A stretch of 64,000 nt of DNA from JACVRW01 sp963812415 (GTDB lineage Bacteria > Actinomycetota > Thermoleophilia > Solirubrobacterales > Thermoleophilaceae), in assembly GCA_963812415.1 (NCBI GenBank), contig CAWEVH010000021.1, positions 109,048 to 173,047 of the forward strand. Direction: 5' to 3'. A program made the translations under genes and the position numbers. Below, in pieces: positions 30,313 to 39,168 of this stretch; positions within the stretch are counted from its first letter, which is position 1, and the number at the start of each line of letters is the position of its first letter. The notes beneath the pieces are model-generated. The model had not been told where the DNA came from. It did no database searches and saw only the letters and a program-made list of their open reading frames with translations.

Positions 30313-31202
30313 CGGCGACGGCGGAGGACGCCGGCCTGCGGCTCGACGCCTACCTGGCCGCCAGCGGCGCGGCGCGCTCGCGCGCGGCGGCGCAGCGCCT
30401 GATCGAGGCCGGTTCCGTGACGGTCGACGGCCGCGCTCGGCCGAAGAACCACCGCCTGGCCGAGGGCGAGCGGGTTCGCGTGGCCGCCGAGCCGGCCCCT
30501 GCGGCGGCCGGCTCGGATCCGGCCGCCGTTGTCGAGCTCGCGATTCCGTTCGAGGACGAGCACCTGCTGGTCGTGGACAAGCCGGCGGGGCTCGTGACCC
30601 ACCCGGCGGCCGGCCATACCGGCCCCACGCTCGCCGAGCTGCTTGCCGGCCGCGCCGCCGGCGGCGAGCATCCCGAGCGCGCCGGCATCGTCCACCGGCT
30701 CGACAAGGACACCTCAGGGCTGCTCGTGGTGGCCCGCTCGGAGGAGGCCCACCGCGCGCTCCAGGCGATGATGCGGGCGCGCGAGATCCGGCGCGACTAC
30801 CTGGCACTCGTGGCAGGCCACCCCGACGCCGAGCGTGGCACCATCGACGCGCCGCTCGGCCGCGACCGCTCGAGGCGCACGGTGATGTCGACCAGCAGCG
30901 ACCGCGCGCGCCGCGCGATCACCCACTTCGAGGTGCTCGAGCGGCTTCCGCGCACGACGCTCCTGGCGGTCCGGCTCGAGACCGGCCGCACCCACCAGAT
31001 CCGCGCCCATCTCGCCGCCATCGGCCATCCGGTGTGCGGAGATCCCCAGTATCGAGGCGCCAGGTGCGGCAGCCGAATCGGTCTCGAACGCCAATTTCTG
31101 CACGCGAATCGATTGATGTTTAGGCATCCGTTCACGCGGGAACTCACCGACATGCGAGTCCAAACCACCCGTCGATCTGCGAGTCGCATTGCACGCAGCT
31201 AG
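30213..31202 (+). CDS. RluA/RluD family 23S rRNA pseudouridine synthase
   Basis: The protein has an N-terminal S4 domain (LDAYLAASGAARSRAAAQRLIEAG..) and a catalytic domain with HRLDKDTSGLLVV (catalytic Asp) and LETGRTHQIRAHLAAIGHPVCGD. The start is a problem. GTG 30213 is the first in-frame canonical codon but overlaps lspA by 100 nt. Homology would start near 30294, where an ACG sits 5 nt after AGGGGAGG (30281-30288). A rare ACG start or a base error are both possible. The cluster ends with a strong terminator at 31248. Confidence 0.88.
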   Translation: MARVQPGGHVDRAGGAAAALRGRGEAETDEQLLTATAEDAGLRLDAYLAASGAARSRAAAQRLIEAGSVTVDGRARPKNHRLAEGERVRVAAEPAPAAAGSDPAAVVELAIPFEDEHLLVVDKPAGLVTHPAAGHTGPTLAELLAGRAAGGEHPERAGIVHRLDKDTSGLLVVARSEEAHRALQAMMRAREIRRDYLALVAGHPDAERGTIDAPLGRDRSRRTVMSTSSDRARRAITHFEVLERLPRTTLLAVRLETGRTHQIRAHLAAIGHPVCGDPQYRGARCGSRIGLERQFLHANRLMFRHPFTRELTDMRVQTTRRSASRIARS

Positions 31203-31247
31203 ACGGGAGCCAGTCTCCGGAGGGCCAGACGGGGGCTGAAATATAGG

Positions 31248-31280
31248 AACGAGGCGGTCTTCCGACCGCCTCGTTTCGTT
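31248..31280 (+). terminator. Rho-independent-type terminator after rluD
   Basis: AACGAGGCGGTC and GACCGCCTCGTT form a perfect 12-bp stem with a TTCC loop (31248-31275), followed by TCGTTCTC. It separates the division cluster from the rpsB operon. Confidence 0.85.
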
Positions 31281-31305
31281 CTCGGGGCCGTGCGCCCCGG
31301 GCAGC

Positions 31306-31433
31306 TATCCTTCTCCGCCAGTCAGAGACCAACTACCCCGCCGGAACAGGCGGCCGCGGCCCTGCCCGGGACAGTCCCGGGTCCGCAGGCCAGCCGGCGG
31401 GAGCACCGCAATCACATACCAAGGGAGTCTCTT
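31306..31433 (+). promoter_or_regulatory. rpsB promoter and structured leader
   Basis: A TATCCT -10 box (31306-31311) would start transcription about 115 nt before the rpsB TTG. The leader contains the self-complementary CCCGGGACAGTCCCGGG and ends with the Shine-Dalgarno AAGGGAG (31421-31427), 6-7 nt before the TTG. Ribosomal protein S2 leaders bind S2 in several bacteria; whether this one does is inference. Confidence 0.45.
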
Positions 31434-32351
31434 TTGGCCACCGAGATCGGCATCAGGGAGCTGCTGGAAGCCGGGGTGCACTTCGGCCACCAGACGCGCC
31501 GCTGGAACCCGAAGATGCGCCGCTTCATCTTCGGCGAGCGGGCCGGCATCCACATCATCGACCTGCAGAAGACGGAGCGGCTGCTGCACAACGCGCAGGA
31601 GTTCGTCGGCGAGCTCGCCGGGCGCGGCGGCACGGTGCTGTTCGTGGGCACCAAGAAGCAGGCGCGCGACTCCATCAAGGAGGCCGCCGACGCCTGCGGG
31701 ATGCCCTATGTCGACCAGCGCTGGCTGGGCGGGCTGCTCACGAACTTCCAGACCATCTCGAAGCGCATCAAGCGGCTGCACGACCTGCGCGACTGGACCG
31801 AGGGCGGCACCATGGAGCTGCTGCCGGTCCGCGAGCGGATTGGCGCCATGGCCGAGCGCGACAAGCTCGAGACCAACCTCGGCGGCGTGGCCGACATGCA
31901 GCGCCCGCCGGACGCGATGTTCGTGGTCGACCTCAAGACCGAGGCGATCGGCGTCCGCGAGGCCGCCCGCCTGAAGATCCCGATCATCGGGCTCGTGGAC
32001 ACCAACTGCGACCCGGACCCGATCAGCTACGTGATCCCGGGGAACGACGACGCGATCCGCTCGTGCAAGCTGATCATCGAGGGGATCGCCGACGTCGTAC
32101 GCGATCGCGCGCTGCGCTTCCGCGCCGAGGAGGAGGCCGCACGCAAGGAGCGCGAGGAGGCGGAGCGCCGCGAGGCCGAGGAGCGCGCCCTGCGCGAGGC
32201 GGAGGAGCGCGAGCGCCAGGAGGCCGAGGAGCGCGCCCGCCGCGAGGCCGAGGAGGCCGGCTTCTCGCCCGACGAGCCGGCCCAGCCCGTGCCCGAGGGC
32301 GCCGCGCCGCGCGAGCGCCGCACCTTCGATCCCGATGAGGAGTCCCCATGA
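31434..32351 (+). CDS. rpsB: 30S ribosomal protein S2 with long charged C-terminal extension
   Basis: S2 (305 residues) has the usual core: ELLEAGVHFGHQTRRWNPKM, IHIIDLQKTERLL, QRWLGGLLTNFQT and PIIGLVDTNCDPD. After about residue 225 it carries about 80 extra residues, mostly Glu/Arg/Ala with repeating REAEER units that predict a long single helix or coiled coil, and a Pro-rich end. The start is a TTG at 31434 supported by AAGGGAG. The stop overlaps tsf (ATGA). Confidence 0.95.
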   Translation: MATEIGIRELLEAGVHFGHQTRRWNPKMRRFIFGERAGIHIIDLQKTERLLHNAQEFVGELAGRGGTVLFVGTKKQARDSIKEAADACGMPYVDQRWLGGLLTNFQTISKRIKRLHDLRDWTEGGTMELLPVRERIGAMAERDKLETNLGGVADMQRPPDAMFVVDLKTEAIGVREAARLKIPIIGLVDTNCDPDPISYVIPGNDDAIRSCKLIIEGIADVVRDRALRFRAEEEAARKEREEAERREAEERALREAEERERQEAEERARREAEEAGFSPDEPAQPVPEGAAPRERRTFDPDEESP

Positions 32352-32962
32352 GCGTCGCCATCTCTGCCCAGGACGTGAAGACCCTGCGTGACCGCACGGG
32401 CGCGGGCATGATGGACTGCAAGGCCGCGCTCCAGGAGGCCGGCGGCGACCTCGACAAGGCCATCGAGATCCTGCGCGTGAAGGGCCAGGCCTCCGCCGCC
32501 AAGCGCGGCGAGCGGGCCGCCAGCGAGGGCGTCGTCACGAGCTACATCCACGCGGGGAACAAGGTCGGCGTGCTGGTCGAGGTCGACTGCGAGACGGACT
32601 TCGTGGCGCGCACGGAGCAGTTCCAGGAGTTCGCCCGCGAGGTGGCGCTGCACCTGGCGGCCTCGAGAGACGTCCAGTACGTGTCCGAGGACGACGTCGA
32701 CGAGGCCTGGAAGGAGGCCGAGCTGCGCGTCTACCGCGAGCAGGCGGCCGCCGAGGGCAAGCCGGAGAACGTGCAGGAGAAGATCGTGCAGGGCCGCATG
32801 GGCAAGCGCCTCGACGAGGTCGTGCTGCTGAACCAGCGCCACGTGAACGAGGACAAGCACGCGGGCAAGACGCTCGAGGAGATGCGCACGGCGCTGGCCG
32901 CCGGCACGGGTGAGAACGTCGTGGTGCGGCGCTTCGCGCGCTTCGTGGTCGGCGAGGAGTGA
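32348..32962 (+). CDS. tsf: Elongation factor Ts (short form)
   Basis: EF-Ts (204 residues) is the nucleotide-exchange factor for EF-Tu. The N-terminal UBA-like region VKTLRDRTGAGMMDCKAAL and the EF-Tu contact motif CETDFVAR are intact. At about 200 residues it is the short form with a single core subdomain, like the Thermus protein. It is in the standard order rpsB-tsf-pyrH-frr. Confidence 0.95.
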   Translation: MSVAISAQDVKTLRDRTGAGMMDCKAALQEAGGDLDKAIEILRVKGQASAAKRGERAASEGVVTSYIHAGNKVGVLVEVDCETDFVARTEQFQEFAREVALHLAASRDVQYVSEDDVDEAWKEAELRVYREQAAAEGKPENVQEKIVQGRMGKRLDEVVLLNQRHVNEDKHAGKTLEEMRTALAAGTGENVVVRRFARFVVGEE

Positions 32963-33675
32963 CCGTCTTCAAGCGGATCCTGCTGAAGCTCTCGGGGGAG
33001 GCGCTGATGGGCGACCTCCCCTACGGGGCGGACCCCGAGCGCATCGCGGCGATCGCGGGGCAGGTGCGCGAGGTGCACGCCAAGGGCGTGGAGATCGCCA
33101 TCGTGGTGGGCGGGGGCAACATCTACCGCGGGTTCTCGGGCGCCGCGGCGGGCATGGACCGCGCCACCGGCGACTACATGGGCATGCTTGCCACGGTGCT
33201 GAACGCGCTGGCGCTGCAGGACGCGCTCGAGAAGACCGGCGCTCACACCCGCGTGCAATCGGCGATCACGATCTCGGAGGTGGCGGAGCCCTACATCAGG
33301 CGGCGCGCCATGCGCCACCTCGAGAAGGGCCGGATCGTGATCTTCGCGGCCGGCACCGGCAACCCGTTCTTCACCACCGACACCGCGGCCGCCCTGCGAG
33401 CGCTCGAGATCCACGCCGAGGCGATCCTGATGGCCAAGAACGGCGTGGAGGGCGTCTACACAGCGGACCCGCAGACCGACCCGGACGCCCGCTTCATCGA
33501 GGAGCTCTCGCACGTGGAGGCGATCGAGCAGCGGTTGGGCGTGATGGACTCGACGGCGCTGTCGCTATGCATGGACAACGGGCTGCCGATCCACGTGTTC
33601 AACATGGACGACGAGCGCAACATCAAGCGGATAGTGTCCGGCGAGCGTGTGGGGACCGTTGTGAGGAGCGGATGA
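32959..33675 (+). CDS. pyrH: UMP kinase
   Basis: PyrH (238 residues) phosphorylates UMP to UDP. It has the amino-acid-kinase fold motifs ILLKLSGEALMG, VVGGGNIYRGF, AAGTGNPFFTTDTAA and KNGVEGVYTADP. GTG start at 32959 overlapping the tsf stop; the stop overlaps frr (ATGA). Confidence 0.95.
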   Translation: MTVFKRILLKLSGEALMGDLPYGADPERIAAIAGQVREVHAKGVEIAIVVGGGNIYRGFSGAAAGMDRATGDYMGMLATVLNALALQDALEKTGAHTRVQSAITISEVAEPYIRRRAMRHLEKGRIVIFAAGTGNPFFTTDTAAALRALEIHAEAILMAKNGVEGVYTADPQTDPDARFIEELSHVEAIEQRLGVMDSTALSLCMDNGLPIHVFNMDDERNIKRIVSGERVGTVVRSG

Positions 33676-34241
33676 GCGACGACGTGCTGAAGGACTTCCT
33701 GGATGAGGCGAAGGCCCGCATGCAGAGGTCCGTGGAGGCGACCAAGAACGAGTTCGCGACCGTGCGCACCGGGCGCGCGTCGCCGCACCTGCTCGACCGG
33801 ATCGAGGTGGACTACTACGGCGCGCGCACGCCGCTGCGCCAGCTGGCCCAGATCTCCGCGAGCGAGGCCCGGCTGCTCACGATCACCCCGTACGACAAGA
33901 ACTCGATCAAGTCGATCGAGAAGTCGATCCTCGAGTCGGACGTCGGCCTCACGCCGTCGAACGACGGTCAGCTGATCCGCCTGCAGATCCCCGAGCTCAC
34001 GGAGGAGCGGCGCAAGGAGCTCGTGAAGGTGGTGCACGGGATCGCGGAGCAGGGCAGGGTCGGCGTGCGCAACGTGCGCCGCGAGGTGATGCACGACCTG
34101 CGCGAGCTCAAGAGCGAGGGCGAGGTCGGCTCCGACGACGAGCACCGCGCCGAGGACGCTCTCCAGAAGCTCACCGACACGCACGTCAGCGAGATCGACT
34201 CCGCCCTCGCGGGCAAGGAAGAAGAGATCCTCGAGGTGTGA
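33672..34241 (+). CDS. frr: Ribosome recycling factor
   Basis: RRF (189 residues) splits post-termination ribosomes with EF-G. The family blocks FATVRTGRASPHLLDRIEVDYYG, ITPYDKNSIKSIEKSI and ELTEERRKELVKVV are present. Normal length. Overlaps uppS by 4 nt. Confidence 0.95.
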   Translation: MSDDVLKDFLDEAKARMQRSVEATKNEFATVRTGRASPHLLDRIEVDYYGARTPLRQLAQISASEARLLTITPYDKNSIKSIEKSILESDVGLTPSNDGQLIRLQIPELTEERRKELVKVVHGIAEQGRVGVRNVRREVMHDLRELKSEGEVGSDDEHRAEDALQKLTDTHVSEIDSALAGKEEEILEV

Positions 34242-34915
34242 GCGTCCCCGCCGACGGGCCGCGCCACGTCGCGATCATCACCGACGGGAACGGTCGCTGG
34301 GCCAGGGCGCGCGGTCTGCCGGTGCTGGCGGGCCACGAGGCGGGCGCCGACGTGGTGAAGGCGCGGCTGCGCGACGCGGTCGAGCTCGGGGTTCGCGAGC
34401 TCACGGTCTATTCGTTCTCCACCGAGAACTGGTCCCGCTCGCCGGACGAGGTCAAGGGCCTGATGGCGATGTTCGCCGAGCGGATCGACCGCGAGACGCC
34501 CGAGCTCGACAGCGAGGGCGTGCGCATGCGCTTCATCGGCCGCCGCCAGGGGCTCGAAGCCGAGCTGGTGCGGCGGATCGAATGGGCGGAGCGAACGACG
34601 GCGTCCAACGCGCGCATCACGCTGTTCGTCGCCTTCAACTACGGCGGCAGGGCGGAGATCGTGGACGCGGCGCGAACCTTCACAGGTGAGACGGAAGAGG
34701 ACTTCCGCCGCCACCTCTACGCACCCGACATGCACGATCCCGACCTCCTGATCCGGACCAGCGGCGAGCTGCGCATCTCGAACTACCTGCTCTGGCAGGC
34801 CGCCTACTCGGAGTTCGTCTTCCGCGACGAGCTCTGGCCGGACTTCACGCGCGAGGCCTTCGAGGAGTCGCTCGCGGAGTACGCGGCGCGCCGGCGCCGC
34901 TTCGGAGGACGGTAG
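34238..34915 (+). CDS. uppS: Isoprenyl diphosphate synthase (UPP synthase)
   Basis: A cis-prenyltransferase (225 residues) that makes the undecaprenyl-type lipid carrier for cell-wall synthesis. The catalytic Asp lies in IITDGNGRWARARG; YSFSTENWSR, LFVAFNYGGRAEI and DLLIRTSGELRISNYLLWQ are standard. GTG start. Product chain length cannot be read from sequence; actinobacteria use both C50 and C55. Confidence 0.93.
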   Translation: MSVPADGPRHVAIITDGNGRWARARGLPVLAGHEAGADVVKARLRDAVELGVRELTVYSFSTENWSRSPDEVKGLMAMFAERIDRETPELDSEGVRMRFIGRRQGLEAELVRRIEWAERTTASNARITLFVAFNYGGRAEIVDAARTFTGETEEDFRRHLYAPDMHDPDLLIRTSGELRISNYLLWQAAYSEFVFRDELWPDFTREAFEESLAEYAARRRRFGGR

Positions 34916-34919
34916 GCCG

Positions 34920-35760
34920 ATGGAGGGCCGCATGAGCGCGCCGGAGCGCGAGCCCCGGCGGGGCGGCTCGGACCTGGCCGCCCGGGTGATCGTGGCGATC
35001 CCGGCCGCGCTGTTCGCCGTCGTGATCGTGACCCAGGGGGGAGAGGTCTTCGCCGCCGGGCTGCTGCGTGCTCGGCGTGATCGCGCTCGGCGAGCTCTAC
35101 GGGCTGATGGGGCGCGTGCAGCCCGCCGCCCTGGCCGGCTTCGTCACGCTGGCCGGGCTGCTCGCCGCGGCGCTCTACGGCGAGCCCAAGCAGGTGGTGA
35201 TGGTCCTGGTGGCCGGCTTCCCGGTGACGTTCCTGCTCGCGCTCGGCCGGCCGCGCCGCGAGCACGTGTCCTGGGCGATCGCCGCCACGATGTTCGGCGT
35301 CCTCTGGATCGGGATCGGGATGGTGCACGCGATCTGGCTGCGCGAGCTGCCCGAGGGCGACGGTCTCTTGATCGACGTGTTGGTGGCGACCTTCCTCGGC
35401 GACAGCTTCGCCTACTTCGGCGGGCGCTTCTACGGCCGGACCCCGCTGGCGCCGCGCATCTCGCCGAACAAGACGCTCGAGGGCCTGGTGGCGGGCTTCA
35501 TCGGCTCCACGGTCACGTTCTGGTTCGCCGGGCTCTACCAGGACTGGCTCACGGGGGTGCACGCGCTCCTGCTCGGCGCGGTGGTCGGGCTGGCCGCGCC
35601 CGTGGGGGACCTGTTCGAGTCGATGATCAAGCGCGACCTCGAGGTGAAGGACACGGGCCGGCTCTTCGGGCCGCACGGCGGGGTGCTCGACCGCCTGGAC
35701 GCCGTGCTGTTCACGGTTCCCGCCGTCTACTACGCGGCGGTCGCGCTGGGCTACGGCTGA
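34920..35760 (+). CDS. cdsA: Phosphatidate cytidylyltransferase (frameshifted)
   Basis: CdsA makes CDP-diacylglycerol for phospholipid synthesis in the membrane. The N-terminal helix (IVAIPAALFAVVIVTQGGEVFAAGL) is cut by a frame change near 35063; removing one base gives AAGLCVLGVIALGELYGLM. The rest has several membrane helices and the CDS signature SMIKRDLEVKDTGRLFGPHG followed by GVLDRLDA. About 279 residues after repair. An in-frame ATG at 34932 is an alternative start. It is in the usual uppS-cdsA-dxr position. Confidence 0.9.
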
Positions 35761-35857
35761 GGACCCTCAAGCGATCCGCCGTCCGGCCGATGAAGATTGT
35801 GTGGAGCCCGCCAGGGCATTTCCTCCTGCGCCACGGCCGCGCCCCCGGGCGGGCGGG

Positions 35858-37957
35858 GTGACGCGCGCCGCGCGTCCGACCGGGTCCGAGCGCGATGCAC
35901 TCCTGCGCGTGGCCGCCGCGGCGGCCGGGGCACACGATCTCACCCAGGTGGTCGAGCTGGCGGCCGAGGAGGCGCGACAGGCGGTTGGCGCGGCCTCGCT
36001 GTCGGTCAGCCGCTGGGAGCGCGACGCCGGCACCCTGCGGGTGCTCGTGAACGTCGGGGAGCTGGGCCCGGGGGAGGAGCGCAACCCGACCGACGAGCGC
36101 TATCCGCTCGCCGACGACCGAGCGGCCGCGACCCTGCTCTCCGAGGGCATCGCGTACTTCAACGCGATCGATTCGCCCGGGGTGGACCCGTGGTCAGCCG
36201 GCCGGCTGGTGCGACTCGGCAAGGAGTCAGAGGTGGGCGTGCCGATCGTGGTCGAGGGCGACGCCTGGGGAGAGGTCTATGCCACCACCGCGACCGGCCA
36301 GCCGCGCTTCAGCGGTACCGACGTGCGCTTCCTCGAGGCCGTGGCGGGGCAGATCGCCGTGGCGATCGGGCGGGCGGAGCTGTTCTCGCGCGTCTCCCGG
36401 CTCGCCTACGAGGATCCGCTCACCGGCCTCGCCAACCGGCGCGCCATCGAGGAGCGCCTCACCCGCGCCGCCGCGCGCGTGGACGAGCGCGGCGGCTCGC
36501 TCGCCGTGCTCCTGTGCGACCTCGACGAGCTCAAGGCGATCAACGACGAGCACGGCCACGACGCGGGCGACCGCGCGCTCCAGCGCGTGGGGGACGCCCT
36601 CGTGGCCGCGGCCGCCGCCCACCCCGGCTGCCTCGTGGGGCGGCTCGCCGGTGACGAATTCTGCGTGGTGATCGAGGATGCGGGAATCGAAGCCGCCCGG
36701 GCGCTGGCGTCGGTCGCCCTGGAGTCGCTCGCGACGGGCGGCGGCGAGCGGATCCTGATCTCGTGCGGGGCGGCCGTGCTGGGCGCCGGCGTGAGGAGCC
36801 CCACCCAGCTGCTGCGGGCGGCCGATGCCGCGCTCTACCGGGCCAAGCGCCGCGGCGGGGGCCAGGTCGTGAGCGCGGGCGCGGCCTCGCGCGAGCCGCG
36901 TCCTTCGGGCGACCGCCGGGCGGTCCGCCGGAGCGCCGATGAGCGCCTGCGCGACACGGTGCACGACCTGATCGCGGCCTTCGAGGGACCGCTCGCCTCG
37001 GCGGGGGTCCTGGAGCGGGTCGAGGCGGTGGCCGTCGGGCTCGCGGAGACCTTCAACGCCGCCGCCTGGGCTGTGTCGTTCGTGCCGGTGCCGGGTGACC
37101 TGATCCAGACCGTCTCGCTGGCCGACGGGCGCGACCGCCGCGTGCGCGGGCTGCGGCTGGAGGTCGACAACGACGTCTACGTCGTGGACGAGTACCCCGC
37201 CACGGCTCGGCTGATCGCGGCGGGCGCGGGCTCGTTCGTGGTGCACGCGGACGATCCGAACGCCGACGCCGCCGAACGCGAGATCCTGCGTCTGGAGAAT
37301 CGCAGCGCGGTGCTGGTTGCCACGGCCGCGGACCACGACGGCACCTGGCTCGTCGAGGTCTACGCCGACGAGCGCTCGGGCACACTCGAGGACGGTCGCC
37401 TCGAGGCCGGACTGCTGGTGCGCGCCGCCATCCCACCGCGTCCGGCGAGGAGCGGCGGACGCGCCGTGCTGGAGCGCCGCACGCGCCAGCTCGGCCTGAT
37501 CCGCGCCGTGGGGGAGCGCCTCGCCCACGGCGGCGACGGCCCCGCCGCGCTGGACGTGGCTGTCGACGAGCTGTACGGCGCGCTCGGCGGCCTCGGCGCC
37601 GTGGCGGTGCGGCTGCGCGACGACGGGGCCCACGTGGTCGTGGCAGGCGCGGGAATCTTCGACGGCCCGGAGATGAGCGGTCACACCGCGCCCGCCGGTC
37701 GCGGCCTGCTCGGGCGCTGCCTGCGAGACGGCGTGCCGCTGCTGGCCGGCGACGTGCGGCTCGAGCCGGACTACATGGTGACACCGGTCTCCGCCGAGAC
37801 CCGCGCCGAGCTCGACGTTCCGATCCGGGTGGGCGGCGAGATCTGGGGCGCGCTCAGCGTGCAGTCGAGGCACGAGGACGCCTACGACGAGGAGGACGCG
37901 CGACTCGTGGCCGCGGTGGCGGATCTCCTCGGGCTCGCGCTGCGCGCCGCTCCCTAG
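35858..37957 (+). CDS. GAF-GGDEF-GAF-GAF sensor, probable diguanylate cyclase
   Basis: From GTG 35858 (an upstream GTG at 35801 is possible) the protein has 699 residues. The architecture is an N-terminal GAF domain (about 10-175), a GGDEF domain (about 180-345) with YEDPLTGLANRRAIEERL, DLDELKAINDEHGHDAGD and the active-site motif RLAGDEF, then two further GAF-like domains (about 370-520 and 540-695). There is no membrane segment, so it is cytosolic. AGDEF in place of GGDEF is seen in active enzymes. It interrupts the usual cdsA-dxr neighbourhood. Confidence 0.85.
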   Translation: MTRAARPTGSERDALLRVAAAAAGAHDLTQVVELAAEEARQAVGAASLSVSRWERDAGTLRVLVNVGELGPGEERNPTDERYPLADDRAAATLLSEGIAYFNAIDSPGVDPWSAGRLVRLGKESEVGVPIVVEGDAWGEVYATTATGQPRFSGTDVRFLEAVAGQIAVAIGRAELFSRVSRLAYEDPLTGLANRRAIEERLTRAAARVDERGGSLAVLLCDLDELKAINDEHGHDAGDRALQRVGDALVAAAAAHPGCLVGRLAGDEFCVVIEDAGIEAARALASVALESLATGGGERILISCGAAVLGAGVRSPTQLLRAADAALYRAKRRGGGQVVSAGAASREPRPSGDRRAVRRSADERLRDTVHDLIAAFEGPLASAGVLERVEAVAVGLAETFNAAAWAVSFVPVPGDLIQTVSLADGRDRRVRGLRLEVDNDVYVVDEYPATARLIAAGAGSFVVHADDPNADAAEREILRLENRSAVLVATAADHDGTWLVEVYADERSGTLEDGRLEAGLLVRAAIPPRPARSGGRAVLERRTRQLGLIRAVGERLAHGGDGPAALDVAVDELYGALGGLGAVAVRLRDDGAHVVVAGAGIFDGPEMSGHTAPAGRGLLGRCLRDGVPLLAGDVRLEPDYMVTPVSAETRAELDVPIRVGGEIWGALSVQSRHEDAYDEEDARLVAAVADLLGLALRAAP

Positions 37958-37967
37958 ACTCGGTCGG

Positions 37968-39168
37968 ATGCGCAGGGTCCTCATCGTCGGCTCCACCGGC
38001 TCGATCGGCACGCAGGCGCTCGACGTGGTCGAGCGCAGCGGCGAGCTCGAGGTCGTGGGCCTCGCGGCGTCGGCGAGCTGGGAGCTCCTGCTCGAGCAGG
38101 CCGGCGTGCACGGCGTCGGCAGGGTCGCGCTCGCCGACCTCGACGCCGCGGCCATGGCGGCCGAGCACCGGCGCGGGGTCGAGATCCTGGCCGGGCCGGA
38201 GGGGCTCGTGGAGCTCATCACCGAGACCGACTGCGACCTCGTGCTGAACGCGCTGGTGGGCTCGGCCGGCCTGGGCCCCACGGTCGCCGCACTCGGCGAG
38301 GGAATCGATCTCGCGCTCGCGAACAAGGAGAGCCTCGTGGTCGGCGGCGAGCTCGTGACCGCCCTTGCCGAGGGCACCGGCGCACAGCTGATCCCGGTGG
38401 ACTCCGAGCACTCCGCCCTGCACCAGCTCGTGGCCGCCGAGCGGCCGGGCACCGTCGACCGCCTCGTGCTCACCGCCAGCGGCGGTCCCTTCCGCGGCCG
38501 CACCGACCTCGAGGACGTGACTCGCGAGCAGGCGCTCGCCCACCCCACCTGGGACATGGGCGGCAAGATCACGATCGACTCCGCCACGCTCATGAACAAG
38601 GGGCTCGAGCTGATCGAGGCCCACCACCTGTTCGGCGTGCCGTACGAGCGCCTCGACGTCGTGGTCCACCCGCAGTCGATCGTGCACGCCCTCGTGCACC
38701 TGAACGACGGCGCCTCGCTCGCCCACCTCGGCTACCCCGACATGCGGGTTCCGATCTCCTACGCCCTGCACTATCCGGAGCGCGTCGACGTGCCGGTGCG
38801 GACGCTCGACCTCGTCGAGCTCGGCGAGCTGACCTTCGAGGCCCCGGACACGGAGACGTTCGCCTGCCTGCGGCTCGCCCGCGAGGCCGCCGAGGCGGGC
38901 GGCACCGCGCCCTGCGTGCTGAACGCCGCCAACGAGGTGGCCGTGCACGCCTTCCTGCGCGGCGAGCTGTCGTTCAGCGGGATCGCGCAGGTCATCGAGT
39001 CCACGCTGAGCGAGCTCCCCGGCCGCCCGGTGAGGCACTTCAGCGATCTCTACACAGCGGATGCAGAGGCGCGCGAGGTGGCCCGGCGAGGCAGCCGGCT
39101 CGGCCGGCTGCGGAGGGTTCCGCTGCCGTGCCGAGGCAGCCGGCTCGGCGGCTGCGAGTTCGCCATGA
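37968..39168 (+). CDS. dxr: 1-deoxy-D-xylulose 5-phosphate reductoisomerase (3' frameshift)
   Basis: Dxr (IspC) makes 2-C-methylerythritol 4-phosphate in the MEP isoprenoid pathway. NADPH motif GSTGSIGTQAL, LANKESLVVGG, PVDSEHSALHQ and the LTASGGPFRGR loop are present. The raw frame runs without a stop into rseP. Removing one C from the run at 39082-39084 gives DAEAREVAGEAAGSAG.. and a stop TGA at 39166-39168, overlapping the rseP ATG (ATGA). That is the normal junction type here. The TAGACT -10 box (37955-37960) lies 7 nt before the ATG. Confidence 0.92.
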
